NCBI RefSeq assembly: GCF_007754155.1
Contig: NZ_CP037423.1
Location: 5,548,865 to 5,612,864 of the forward strand
Source of the DNA: Stieleria neptunia
GTDB lineage: Bacteria; Planctomycetota; Planctomycetia; Pirellulales; Pirellulaceae
DNA length: 64,000 nt
Direction: 5' to 3'
Under the pieces are notes generated by a model, which made no database searches, was not told where the DNA came from, and worked only from the letters and a program-made list of their open reading frames with translations. Made by a program: the position numbers and the translations under genes. Below are positions 10,571 to 19,795 of this stretch, piece by piece (positions within the stretch are counted from its first letter, which is position 1; each line of letters starts with the position of its first letter).

Positions 10571-11224
10571 ATGCGACTGCCTGTCATCCTTGTCCAGAAC
10601 CCGCCTGCCTCGGCTGCCGGTCTTGCAGAGTCCCTGGTCGGCAACCTGATCGGACGCGCCGGCTTGGATTTGACCCTCGTCGGACGATTCGACTCCCTCG
10701 CCGGCGATTCAACCGACCGGATGACCCTGGACGGGATCACGGTGCCGTCGGCCATCCTCGATTGGCGATCGGAGTCGGAGATGATGGAGGTGCTCGCAAC
10801 GATCGAGTTTCATGGATCGCGTTGCCCCCACCAACTCGATCCGGGCGGACCGTTTGCGCCGGGCAAGTCATCGCGGCGCCTATTTCTGTTCGATTTGACG
10901 AAACATCAAGACGTCCACACGATCGTTGCGGAGCTGGATCGCCTGAGGGCTTCGTTGAGTGTCAAAACCGTTTCGCTCGGCGGCCTGGGATCGGTCGGCT
11001 CGGCGACAGTGAAACCCGCAGCGAACAGGGACACGGGGAACAGGGACACGGGGAACAGGGACACGGGGAACAGGGACACGGGGAACAGGGACGATGAAGC
11101 CACGGTACGTCCGGTCCCGGTGACTGCTGTCCCTCGCCAACCGACTCCGGTCGCCCCCGCCTCGCCCCGGTCAGACGAGAACTTGGACAGTCTGATCGAT
11201 CAGCTGGATAACCTGGACGTGTAG
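10571..11224 (+). CDS. Hypothetical protein with NRDTG minisatellite
   Basis: The function is not recognised. The 217-residue product starts MRLPVILVQNPP and has an alternating hydrophobic N-terminal half (residues 1-130, possibly an alpha/beta fold) containing LFLFDLTKHQD. A low-complexity section holds four exact NRDTG units, and the acidic tail is SDENLDSLIDQLDNLDV. The region from about residue 140 on is probably disordered. It follows the small ATPase gene at about 100 bases and may be co-transcribed with it. The start ATG lacks a clear ribosome-binding site, so translation initiation is uncertain. Confidence 0.6.
   Translation: MRLPVILVQNPPASAAGLAESLVGNLIGRAGLDLTLVGRFDSLAGDSTDRMTLDGITVPSAILDWRSESEMMEVLATIEFHGSRCPHQLDPGGPFAPGKSSRRLFLFDLTKHQDVHTIVAELDRLRASLSVKTVSLGGLGSVGSATVKPAANRDTGNRDTGNRDTGNRDTGNRDDEATVRPVPVTAVPRQPTPVAPASPRSDENLDSLIDQLDNLDV
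11024..11092 (+). repeat. 15-bp in-frame minisatellite
   Basis: Four exact copies of AACAGGGACACGGGG are followed by a partial fifth copy. Each unit encodes NRDTG, so a change in copy number would not shift the reading frame of the surrounding gene. Confidence 0.95.
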
Positions 11225-11296
11225 CTTCTGCAGCTTGCGAGCGGAAAAGGCGGCAGGTACGAATGGCACGGGCATAAGAGTTGGTGTGCAGGCTTT

Positions 11297-11483
11297 AGAG
11301 ACCGTCCAGCTTAAGACGATCGCTTTTCTGATGTACGATGGCCCTTCCGGGCCGTCGCCCGTGGGGCTCTGCGCGACGACCTAGAAAGGACGTCGTACAC
11401 CCCTCCGCCGACCACCTCTCACCAATCGGTCAGATCATTCAGAATTGTCGCGTTTCGCGCTAGCCCTAAGCTGGACGGTCTCT
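11297..11483. mobile_element. 187-bp MITE-like element, copy 1
   Basis: The ends are a perfect 17-bp terminal inverted repeat, AGAGACCGTCCAGCTTA, matched by its complement at 11467-11483. Inside is the hairpin GATGGCCC-TTCC-GGGCCGTC, flanked by TGTACGA and TCGTACA, which can pair with each other. A second copy with the same internal layout lies at 16421-16601. It is too short to encode a transposase, so it would be non-autonomous. Confidence 0.75.
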
Positions 11484-11492
11484 TTAGCCGCC

Positions 11493-11519
11493 CCCTGTCG
11501 CTGCGTAGCAGCGACAGGG
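11493..11519. terminator. Perfect 12-bp hairpin, possible terminator
   Basis: CCCTGTCGCTGC pairs exactly with GCAGCGACAGGG around a GTA loop. It lies about 180 bases beyond the enolase stop and 270 bases beyond the plus-strand gene. There is no T-run, so intrinsic termination is only one possibility; it may equally be a dispersed palindrome. Confidence 0.4.
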
Positions 11520-11568
11520 AATCGCCTCAAGGCTGACACCAACGGTCTCTGACCGGCCTGTCGATTGA

Positions 11569-11637
11569 GTGAGCCGCGACGCGTAAGCGGCCGGGCATTT
11601 CGGCGCCCGCCCGAGGCCTTACGGCCAGCGGCTCACC
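11569..11637. repeat. 70-bp imperfect palindrome
   Basis: The arms start and end with GTGAGCCGC / GCGGCTCAC and share an inner CGTAAG / CTTACG, with mismatches between. It is located just past the enolase 3' end. It resembles the GC-rich short palindromes elsewhere in this window. Confidence 0.5.
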
Positions 11638-11698
11638 ATTGCCTCCGCTGATCCCGATTCAATCAACAGACCGTGACGCGTCCCGCTGACAATCGTTT

Positions 11699-13772
<2,074 letters not shown>

Positions 13773-13776
<4 letters not shown>

Positions 13777-14684
13777 ATCAACCACGCCAAACAGCCAGCT
13801 ATCTGTCCAAACGACTCGCCGAAGCCGGGTTGCGGCCCGTTTCCAAATACGGCCAAAACTTTTTGATCGACCTGAACCTGGTCGACCTGATCGCCAACTC
13901 GGCCGAGCTGCGAAAAACCGACGTGGTTTTAGAAATCGGAACGGGTGTTGGATCGCTGACCTCAAGACTGTCCGATGCCGCCGGCGCCGTGTTGTCGGTC
14001 GAAATCGACATGAACCTGCATCAGCTGGCCGGCGAAGAATTGGCCGGGCGACTGAACGTCAAACTGCTCCAAGGCGACGCGCTGCGGAACAAAAATTCCT
14101 TGCGCGATGACTTGAAAGGCTTAATCGTCGATGCCATGCAGCGCATCGGCCAAGACGCACGGTTCTTGCTGGTCGCCAACCTGCCCTACAACGTGGCCAC
14201 ACCGATCATTTCGAATCTGCTGCACCAGACGCCGCCACCCGATGCGATGGTCGTGACCATCCAAAAGGAATTGGCCGAGCGAATCGTCGCAGTGCCCGGG
14301 ACGAAGGATTACGGGGCACTGAGCATTTGGATTCAGTCGATGTGTCACGCGGAAATCGTACGCATCCTCGGCCCCAAGGTGTTTTGGCCGCGGCCGAAAG
14401 TCGATTCGGCGGTGATCCGATTGGATCTGGATCACCAGCGACGCGACGCCATTGGTGACCTGGACTATTTTCACCAGACGGTCCGCGCGCTGTTCTTCCA
14501 CCGGCGAAAATTCTTGCGCAGCAACGTCGTCAGCGCGATGAAGAACCGGCTGGACAAGTCCCAAGTCGACGAAATACTGCAATCACTCGGACACGGTGAA
14601 ACGGCGCGTGCCGAAGAATTGTCCGTCGAACAAATCCAACAACTCGTCGAAGCCCTGCGGATCGCCGAGTCGAACGTCGGATAG
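13773..14684 (+). CDS. rsmA: 16S rRNA dimethyladenosine transferase RsmA (KsgA)
   Basis: The 303-residue SAM-dependent methyltransferase dimethylates two adjacent adenosines in helix 45 of 16S rRNA during 30S maturation. Visible motifs are KYGQNFLID at the N-terminus, the SAM-binding [12 protein letters not shown] (about residues 50-61), and the catalytic NLPYNVATP motif, with the small C-terminal helical domain including [11 protein letters not shown]. Its start overlaps the ribE stop. The stop codon itself lies inside a short dispersed repeat (GGATAGGCTTCCAGCC), so the last Val-Gly and stop are shared with the end of the heparinase gene at 21525. Confidence 0.95.
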
Positions 14685-14694
14685 GCTTCCAGCC
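14684..14694. repeat. Gene-3'-end hairpin GGCT-TCC-AGCC
   Basis: This short stem-loop overlaps the stop codon of rsmA. The 16-base string GGATAGGCTTCCAGCC is identical to the end of the heparinase gene on the other strand. Just downstream (14697-14730) is a fragment similar to the core of the element inserted at 19573. Confidence 0.55.
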
Positions 14695-14765
14695 CCGCCA
14701 CCCCAGCGGGACGCGTCAGCGAGTGGCACGTGCCATCTACTTTGACGCCAGGCAGGGTGTTTGAT

Positions 14766-14845
14766 GTTAGCGGTAGGGCGCGAGCCCTCCGGTCTTTCCC
14801 GGTGTTGTTGCAACGCAACCGGACGGCTCGCGCCGTTCCGCTAAC
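14766..14845. repeat. RARALPL palindrome, copy A
   Basis: The 80-bp inverted repeat begins GTTAGCGGTAGGGCGCGAGC and ends CGCCGTTCCGCTAAC, with CTCCGGT and ACCGGACGG as inner arms. In one reading frame it encodes KDRRARALPLT. Other copies are at 19554 (interrupted) and 59894 (within a gene). This copy is uninterrupted and non-coding. Confidence 0.8.
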
Positions 14846-14909
14846 ACCGTTCGAGCCAAAGTAGAGGCATTGGGCACACGCCAATCGGCTGACGTCAAGC
14901 GAACGCCGG

Positions 14910-16379
14910 CTACTCTTCAACCGGCGCCTTGACCTGCACCGGCGTGGCAAACTCGCCGTCCATTTCATAGGGCAACTCCCAGACACGCTTGCCGGTTGAA
15001 TCGGCAAAGTACAGGTGGCTTTCGCTCAGCTTCGTCGGATCCCCATCGGCCCAAAAGACAAAAAACGGATCATTGGCTCCCATCGGACGACGCGCGTAAT
15101 TGTGGTTGCGCTCGCTACCGGACGTGATTTGCGTTTCCCGCTGCCACGTTGCCCCCTGGTCTGCGCTCGTCCATGTCACCAGCTCGCCACCGCCTTGGTA
15201 GGGCTGTGGCCCCGATTCGGACGGAATCCGACAGGCCCACCTTTCGCCGTCCAAATACAAACTGCCCATGTCATAGTTGTGGTCCGTGCCGCAGATGACC
15301 GACGTTTTCCAAGTCTGGCCATCCCAACGGGTCACGCGGAACTGACGAGGGTCGTTCGGCGGTCCCGGCTCGTGTCCCGGGCTGGTGACGTACAACAGGA
15401 CCGGGTGTCCGTCACGGTCAAACCCCATGTCTTTCAAATAGACATTCAACTTTTGCGACGCATAATCGATCACGCGCGCCGGCGACACGACATCCTGAAG
15501 CGGCGGTTGGATGGGCGTTCCATCAATCGTCGTCCATGTCTGCCCCCGATCGCGTGTCTGGACATAATAAACATCGGTGCGTTGATCGACGACGCCGTTG
15601 GGATGTCGATTGAAGAAGGTGCCGGTCACGTCGCCGCGTGTCGCGCTGGTTTGATAATGTCCGCCACGACTGTCACCCGGCTCGCGAATCCCGGCCAGTT
15701 TCTGATCGGCGGTCCATGTGACACCGTCATCGCTGGTTTCCCAGTACAGCTCGCGGACACCGGTGTACTTCGTAAACAAGTGCAAGAACCCTTCGCCGGA
15801 AACATGATGCGGCTGCGGGTACGTCATCTCTTCCTCAGAGATCAGCTCAAAGCCATCGATGCTGTACGGTTTGACGCTCTTGTACTTGAATCCCGGTCGC
15901 ACCCGGCCACGACCGCTGACGAAAACCCACAGATAGCCGGCATCATCGATGGCGATACTGGGGTTGTCGTGTGGATCATTGACCGTCTGTTTGTCATGCA
16001 CCACGACCGGTTTGGGAACCCGGTTTGACGCGTGATCGTAGTAGGAAATCATGCACAGCAGGTGCCGTTGGTTCGGCGCCGTTGTTCCGCCATAGACAAA
16101 AAACGTCTTGTCGACTTGGGGACAGTAGATCGCAAGCGGCGTGTGCTTGGCGGTGTAGGTCCCCAATCCGCCGGAGTATTTGTCTCCGTAGGGAAACACC
16201 GGTTTTCGCGATGCTTTTCCGTACGGCTGTCCATCGTTGCCCTTGCCGTAGAACTGACCGAGTGTAAACCAAATGCCCTGGTAACCGCCCATGCGTTGCC
16301 CGTTCAACGTGGGCGTTTGTGCCGCAACGTTGCCGGCGATGATGACGCCGAACACCAGCGACAGCCATCGTTGCTGCAC
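14910..16379 (-). CDS. Secreted BNR/beta-propeller protein (BNR_4-like)
   Basis: The 489-residue protein starts with a signal peptide (MQQRWLSLVFGVIIAGNVAA-Q). The mature part has repeated Asp-box-like segments (SDDGVTWTAD, RDRGQTWTT, SADQGATWQ), the signature of sialidase/BNR propellers, plus HNYDMGSLYLDGERW and PHDNPSIAIDD. It resembles the BNR_4 group, which includes some ulvan-type polysaccharide lyases, but I cannot assign a substrate. The frame is open to 16652, yet that extension reads through a mobile-like element and lacks any signal peptide ahead of it. I therefore place the start at GTG 16379. It probably acts outside the cytoplasm on an algal or environmental polysaccharide. Confidence 0.8.
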   Translation of the reverse strand: MQQRWLSLVFGVIIAGNVAAQTPTLNGQRMGGYQGIWFTLGQFYGKGNDGQPYGKASRKPVFPYGDKYSGGLGTYTAKHTPLAIYCPQVDKTFFVYGGTTAPNQRHLLCMISYYDHASNRVPKPVVVHDKQTVNDPHDNPSIAIDDAGYLWVFVSGRGRVRPGFKYKSVKPYSIDGFELISEEEMTYPQPHHVSGEGFLHLFTKYTGVRELYWETSDDGVTWTADQKLAGIREPGDSRGGHYQTSATRGDVTGTFFNRHPNGVVDQRTDVYYVQTRDRGQTWTTIDGTPIQPPLQDVVSPARVIDYASQKLNVYLKDMGFDRDGHPVLLYVTSPGHEPGPPNDPRQFRVTRWDGQTWKTSVICGTDHNYDMGSLYLDGERWACRIPSESGPQPYQGGGELVTWTSADQGATWQRETQITSGSERNHNYARRPMGANDPFFVFWADGDPTKLSESHLYFADSTGKRVWELPYEMDGEFATPVQVKAPVEE

Positions 16380-16420
16380 AGCGTTCAGACGTCCCGCACC
16401 GCCGAGGCATTGGCGATTGG

Positions 16421-16601
16421 GAACGTCCAGCTCAAGGCGACGGTTTTCCTGGGTACGATGGCCCTTCCGGGCCGTCGTCCGCTGGACTCCCAACGACGAC
16501 CCAGATCGGACGTCGTACAACGGTCCGTTGACCGCATCACACTCAATCGACGAGACCATTGGTCTTTGTTGCGTTTCGCGTCTTTTCCAAGCTGGACGGT
16601 C
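16421..16601. mobile_element. MITE-like element, copy 2
   Basis: The layout matches 11297-11483. The left end has ACGTCCAGCT, the right end AAGCTGGACGGT, with the shared core GTACGATGGCCCTTCCGGGC and the internal GGACGTCGTACA. The left terminus is more decayed than in copy 1. It lies in the 272-bp gap between two minus-strand genes and makes the upstream gene frame appear to extend. Confidence 0.75.
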
Positions 16602-16651
16602 CCGGAAGCCCAGGCACCAGCAGCGTGTGCCCGTTACGTTCGTTTCAGTCA

Positions 16652-17959
16652 TCAGTTTTGGGCTCCTAAACAGTAGAGATATTCCTGGCGTCGGTCACCT
16701 TCGTAGTGAGCGACTCTCGTGTAAATGTGGCTGTCACAGATCGTCGGCGTGGCGAACACGCTCTCACCCAGCTTGTTTTCGGCGACCTTTTCGAACCGCC
16801 GTGGGCTTGCCTTGAAAACGAACGTTTCCCCCTGCTCGTTGGTCGCGTAGATCCGATCACCCACCAGAACCGGCGAACTGCTGAACACGCCGCCCAGTCT
16901 GGCTTTCCAGACGGTCTGGCCGGTCGCACAGTCGACGCATTCGGCGATTCCGGCGTCGAGCGTCATGTACAAGTAACCGTCTTTGTGCAACATCGACGGG
17001 ACGTAGGTTCGGGTGTTGGTCCGCCAAGCGACCTTGCCCGATCCGTCGGCGAGGACGGCCGAGACGTGGTTGTCGGGATACCCGCCGCTGGTAAACACAT
17101 GCGTGCCATCGGTCAGGGTCGTCGTCACGCATTCGGTTGTCGAACCTTCGATTTCCCAGAGCGTTGCGCCCGTGCCGGGATCCAGGCTGGTGACAAGATC
17201 ACAACCGGTGAACACCAACTGGTCTTTGCCCGAGACGTTCAAGATCGACGGTGAGGCGTAATTCGGTTTTGCGGGACGATCACGACGCCAAACGATTTCG
17301 CCCGTCGCGCGGTCCATGGCGACGATCGCGCCACCGCCTTTGTTGTCCGCCGAGCAGATGACCAGATCCTGGTAAATCGCCGGCGACGATCCGTAACCTT
17401 GGTGAATGACGTAGTCGGACAATTTCTGTTGCCAAAGAATCGTTCCGGCCAAATCCAGAGCGGTCGTGTGAACGGCTCCATCGTTGAAGAAATTGATAAA
17501 TAATCGCTCGCCGTCGGTGGCAACGGTCGAGGAAGCCCACGATGCTTTTTCATTCGCTTTCCGTTTGCCCTTGGACTCGTAGTTGCCTTGGTGCACCACC
17601 GATTCCCACTGCAACGCACCACTCTGGCGATCCAAGCACAGCACCACTTGCACCTGGCGTGTGTCATCGGCGGTCGCCAAATAGACATGCCGCCCAAACA
17701 ACATCGGCGATCCGTGGCCACGACCGGGTAGCGCGGTTTTCCACGCCACGTTCTCCGTTTCACTCCACCGCGTCGGCGGGTTCTGGTCCGGCGCGGCGCT
17801 GCCGTCTCGCTGCTGCCCCCGCCACCACGGCCAATCGGTCGCGGGAAACGTGGGCGTCTGGGCGGACGCACTGTTCAACGCGAATGTGCTGTTCAACACG
17901 AACGTGCTGCCCAACGCGACGGTGAGCAGAGCAACGGCGGAAAAGGAGGTCTTGAACAT
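16652..17959 (-). CDS. Exported PQQ-like beta-propeller repeat protein
   Basis: The 435-residue protein has an N-terminal signal peptide (start MFKTSFSAVALL) and about seven blades with PQQ-propeller consensus strings such as WPWWRGQQRDG, DRQSGALQWES, DRATGEIVWRR, DPGTGATLWEIEG and DCATGQTVWKARL. In this family such proteins are often non-enzymatic scaffolds or outer-membrane assembly factors (BamB-like); no dehydrogenase active-site signature was seen. The frame is open to 18139, but the hydrophobic leader fixes the start at 17959. The signal peptide region is built from three copies of an 18-bp repeat. It is transcribed in the same direction as the BNR protein that follows, with a MITE-like element between them. 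Confidence 0.85.
   Translation of the reverse strand: MFKTSFSAVALLTVALGSTFVLNSTFALNSASAQTPTFPATDWPWWRGQQRDGSAAPDQNPPTRWSETENVAWKTALPGRGHGSPMLFGRHVYLATADDTRQVQVVLCLDRQSGALQWESVVHQGNYESKGKRKANEKASWASSTVATDGERLFINFFNDGAVHTTALDLAGTILWQQKLSDYVIHQGYGSSPAIYQDLVICSADNKGGGAIVAMDRATGEIVWRRDRPAKPNYASPSILNVSGKDQLVFTGCDLVTSLDPGTGATLWEIEGSTTECVTTTLTDGTHVFTSGGYPDNHVSAVLADGSGKVAWRTNTRTYVPSMLHKDGYLYMTLDAGIAECVDCATGQTVWKARLGGVFSSSPVLVGDRIYATNEQGETFVFKASPRRFEKVAENKLGESVFATPTICDSHIYTRVAHYEGDRRQEYLYCLGAQN
17871..17924. repeat. 18-bp triplication inside a signal peptide
   Basis: Three consecutive units beginning CTGTTCAACGCGAATGTG encode the hydrophobic part of the PQQ-like protein's signal peptide (STFVLN and STFALN on the minus strand). 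In-frame expansion or contraction would change leader length without breaking the protein. Confidence 0.8.
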
Positions 17960-18168
17960 CTTCAGTGCAGAATACTCGGGAGACGATTTTGTGTTTTGTA
18001 GAGGCCACAGCATAACGGGGTTCGCCGACCAAGCGTGGACCGAGTGAGAAAGCCCACCGATGGCAAAGCGGCCCCACGGTTCGATTGCGTACCTAGCATC
18101 CGTAGGTACGCCTGGCCATCCGTGGGTCCGTTTTTTCACGGCACTTCAATTGATGAATCACGGCGGTA

Positions 18169-19278
18169 CTAGGCCCCTAAGGCCGCGCGCAACGCCGGTT
18201 CGATCGCGTTGGCCTGGTTGAAGAAACCGAGATCCGAAGGATGGGATCCGTCGGTGGTGTCGTCGCGATTCTCGGCCAACAGACTTTCACCGTCGACATA
18301 AAACAACCGTTCCGTGCCGGCGTCCAGCAATCTGCGGTAGGCCGCCTGGAACGCTTCGCGACTGGTCTGATTACGGGTCTGTTGTGACTCCAGCAACCAT
18401 GACCCCGAATAGGAACGGTCTTCGACCAGCACGATCGGGACCTTCGGATGGGCCTCGCGAAGTTGTTGGACCATCGGTTCGGTGCGCTCGGTGATTTCGG
18501 CGGCCACCATGTTGGGCAGACAATCCAAGACGTAAACCGCGGGATCCAATTCGACCAAGAATTGACCGACTTCTTGTTCCAGTTTGCCGTTGCCGGAAAA
18601 CCCCAGGTTGATCACCGGGCGATCGAGTCGACGGCCGAGAATCGACGGATGCGGCATCCCCGGTCGCGACGCGCAAGCGCCGTGCGTGATCGACGTGCCG
18701 TAAAACACAATGGACTTTTCGCTGCGCGGCGCGATCGGTTCAAACCGGCTCGAGGCGTCGACGCCGATCTTCAGCGATTCGGTTCCGTTGTACAGCGGCA
18801 GATAGATCGAGTAGTCTCGCGCGCCGGGACGAAGCCCCTTGACCAGTGTGGTCTGCATGTGCTGCGCGTTGGGTTTGCTAACTGCCACCCACTTCCAATT
18901 CCCCTGTTCGTCTTTGGCGTAAAGATCCAAACCGCTGACTCCCGTTGCCGGCATGTGTGGCATGGCAAGGTTGGACGACGTGACCGAATGGTCGACTCGG
19001 ATCTCGCGGGCGTCGGTTCGAAATCGGACCAGCATTCCGGCCGAATGCCGACTCAGATTCCAGACCGCATCGCGAACAACGCCCTTGGCTCTTGCGGGTA
19101 GGCGGTCGAAGTATTTTTCGGTGTCGTCGAATCCGCGGCCTTCGACTCCCCAATCACGGACATCGTGCCATTGGGTTTCGGAGGAATCGGCGGCCGACGT
19201 CCATCGAGGTGTCGCCGATGCCGCGATGCCCGCGGCGGAGAGAGACAGGAATTGGCGACGAGAGCAATCGATCTTCAT
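18169..19278 (-). CDS. SGNH hydrolase with GxDLY N-terminal domain
   Basis: The 369-residue exported esterase-like protein has an N-terminus MKIDCSRRQFLSLSAAGIAA that carries a twin-arginine motif, suggesting Tat export. A GxDLY-type accessory domain (GLDLY, residues 116-120) precedes the SGNH hydrolase domain: block I FYGTSIT with the nucleophile Ser196, block II NLGFSGNG, block III LPNM, and the catalytic Asp/His in DGSHPSD. It probably removes acyl groups from carbohydrate. The frame extends upstream to 19614 through repeat DNA; the RR leader fixes the start at 19278. It lies upstream of two other secreted proteins on the same strand. Confidence 0.88.
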   Translation of the reverse strand: MKIDCSRRQFLSLSAAGIAASATPRWTSAADSSETQWHDVRDWGVEGRGFDDTEKYFDRLPARAKGVVRDAVWNLSRHSAGMLVRFRTDAREIRVDHSVTSSNLAMPHMPATGVSGLDLYAKDEQGNWKWVAVSKPNAQHMQTTLVKGLRPGARDYSIYLPLYNGTESLKIGVDASSRFEPIAPRSEKSIVFYGTSITHGACASRPGMPHPSILGRRLDRPVINLGFSGNGKLEQEVGQFLVELDPAVYVLDCLPNMVAAEITERTEPMVQQLREAHPKVPIVLVEDRSYSGSWLLESQQTRNQTSREAFQAAYRRLLDAGTERLFYVDGESLLAENRDDTTDGSHPSDLGFFNQANAIEPALRAALGA

Positions 19279-19408
19279 TCGAGAGTCTTTCTGAGGTGGG
19301 GATGAAGGTGGGAGCCGCACATAATAACCGAAGCTCTGATCCAGCACCGTCGCACAACAAGAAAACGGCTCCGGCCTCAGCATCGGAAACCGTGCAGTTC
19401 CGACCGTC

Positions 19409-19429
19409 ACCCTCCCTGGCAGGGAGGGT
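19409..19429. repeat. Perfect 9-bp hairpin ACCCTCCCT-GGC-AGGGAGGGT
   Basis: This tight inverted repeat is followed by GTTGAGCGCAGCGAGGGGAG, which partly repeats its arm. There is no T-run and it lies in a divergent gap, so a terminator role is unlikely; it is probably another dispersed palindrome. Confidence 0.6.
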
Positions 19430-19553
19430 TGAGCGCAGCGAGGGGAGGGTCGATTGGCTGTGACAAAGTGACGCCCAGCCACAAAGAACTCCCCCCGGCC
19501 GCTCACACCTGGCGTCCGCCCCTCCCTAAACGGCGGGCGCGGTGAAGCATTTC

Positions 19554-19730
19554 TTAGCGGCAGGGCGCGAGCGGGTTGTCGATTTAGTCGATGTTTCGAA
19601 ATCAACGCGATCACCCCAGCCCGACGCGTTAGCGAGGGGCGCCGCGTCGCCCCTTGCTAACGCATGTGGGCTAAAATCGACAGCCCGCGAGCCCGCCGGT
19701 CTTTTACGGTGCAACCGGACGGCTCGCGAG
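19554..19730. repeat. RARALPL palindrome, copy C, interrupted
   Basis: The two halves match copies A (14766) and B (59894) when 19573-19686 and one GCGAGC are removed: TTAGCGGCAGGGCGCGAGC joins CCGCCGGTCTTTT. The right terminal arm seen in copies A and B is missing, so this copy is also truncated. Confidence 0.75.
19573..19686. mobile_element. 114-bp palindromic insertion with 6-bp duplication
   Basis: The element starts GGGTTGTCGATTTAG and ends CTAAAATCGACAGCCC, near-matching terminal inverted repeats. A second inverted pair lies inside (GACGCGTTAGCGAGGGGCG and CGCCCCTTGCTAACGCATG). GCGAGC is present on both sides (19567-19572 and 19687-19692), as expected for a target-site duplication. A fragment resembling its core occurs at 14697-14730. 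It carries no coding capacity, so any transposase would act in trans. Confidence 0.75.
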
Positions 19731-19795
19731 GACCCGGGGCGATCGGCTATAACGTCGCCTCAACCAGACAAACGTTTTTCCCGTGAGTTTCCAGG

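Larger units (their letters stand above)
11225..11698. other. Repeat-filled gap downstream of two convergent genes
   Basis: No gene is supported. The gap lies between the 3' ends of the minisatellite protein gene and the enolase gene. It holds a degenerate arm of the 4569 palindrome (11239-11260), an inverted-repeat element (11297-11483), a tight hairpin (11493-11519) and a 70-bp imperfect palindrome (11569-11637). Transcription terminators for both genes could be embedded here. Confidence 0.7.
19279..19795. other. Repeat-dense intergenic region
   Basis: No gene is supported in these 517 bases between the divergent SGNH hydrolase and aminopeptidase genes. It contains a perfect 9-bp stem hairpin (19409-19429) and a RARALPL palindrome interrupted by a 114-bp element (19554-19730). 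Minus-strand frames here are read-through of repeat DNA. Promoters for both flanking genes must be close to their starts. Confidence 0.7.

Noticed and set aside
11024..11092. Possible CRISPR-like array
   Set aside because: The repeats are directly adjacent without spacers and are in frame within a gene.
16380..16652. N-terminal extension of the BNR protein
   Set aside because: The extension is translation of a dispersed element and precedes a normal signal peptide, so it is not part of the protein.
18140..19614. Upstream extension of the SGNH hydrolase into repeat DNA
   Set aside because: The extension encodes repeat sequence and precedes a clear RR-type leader at 19278.
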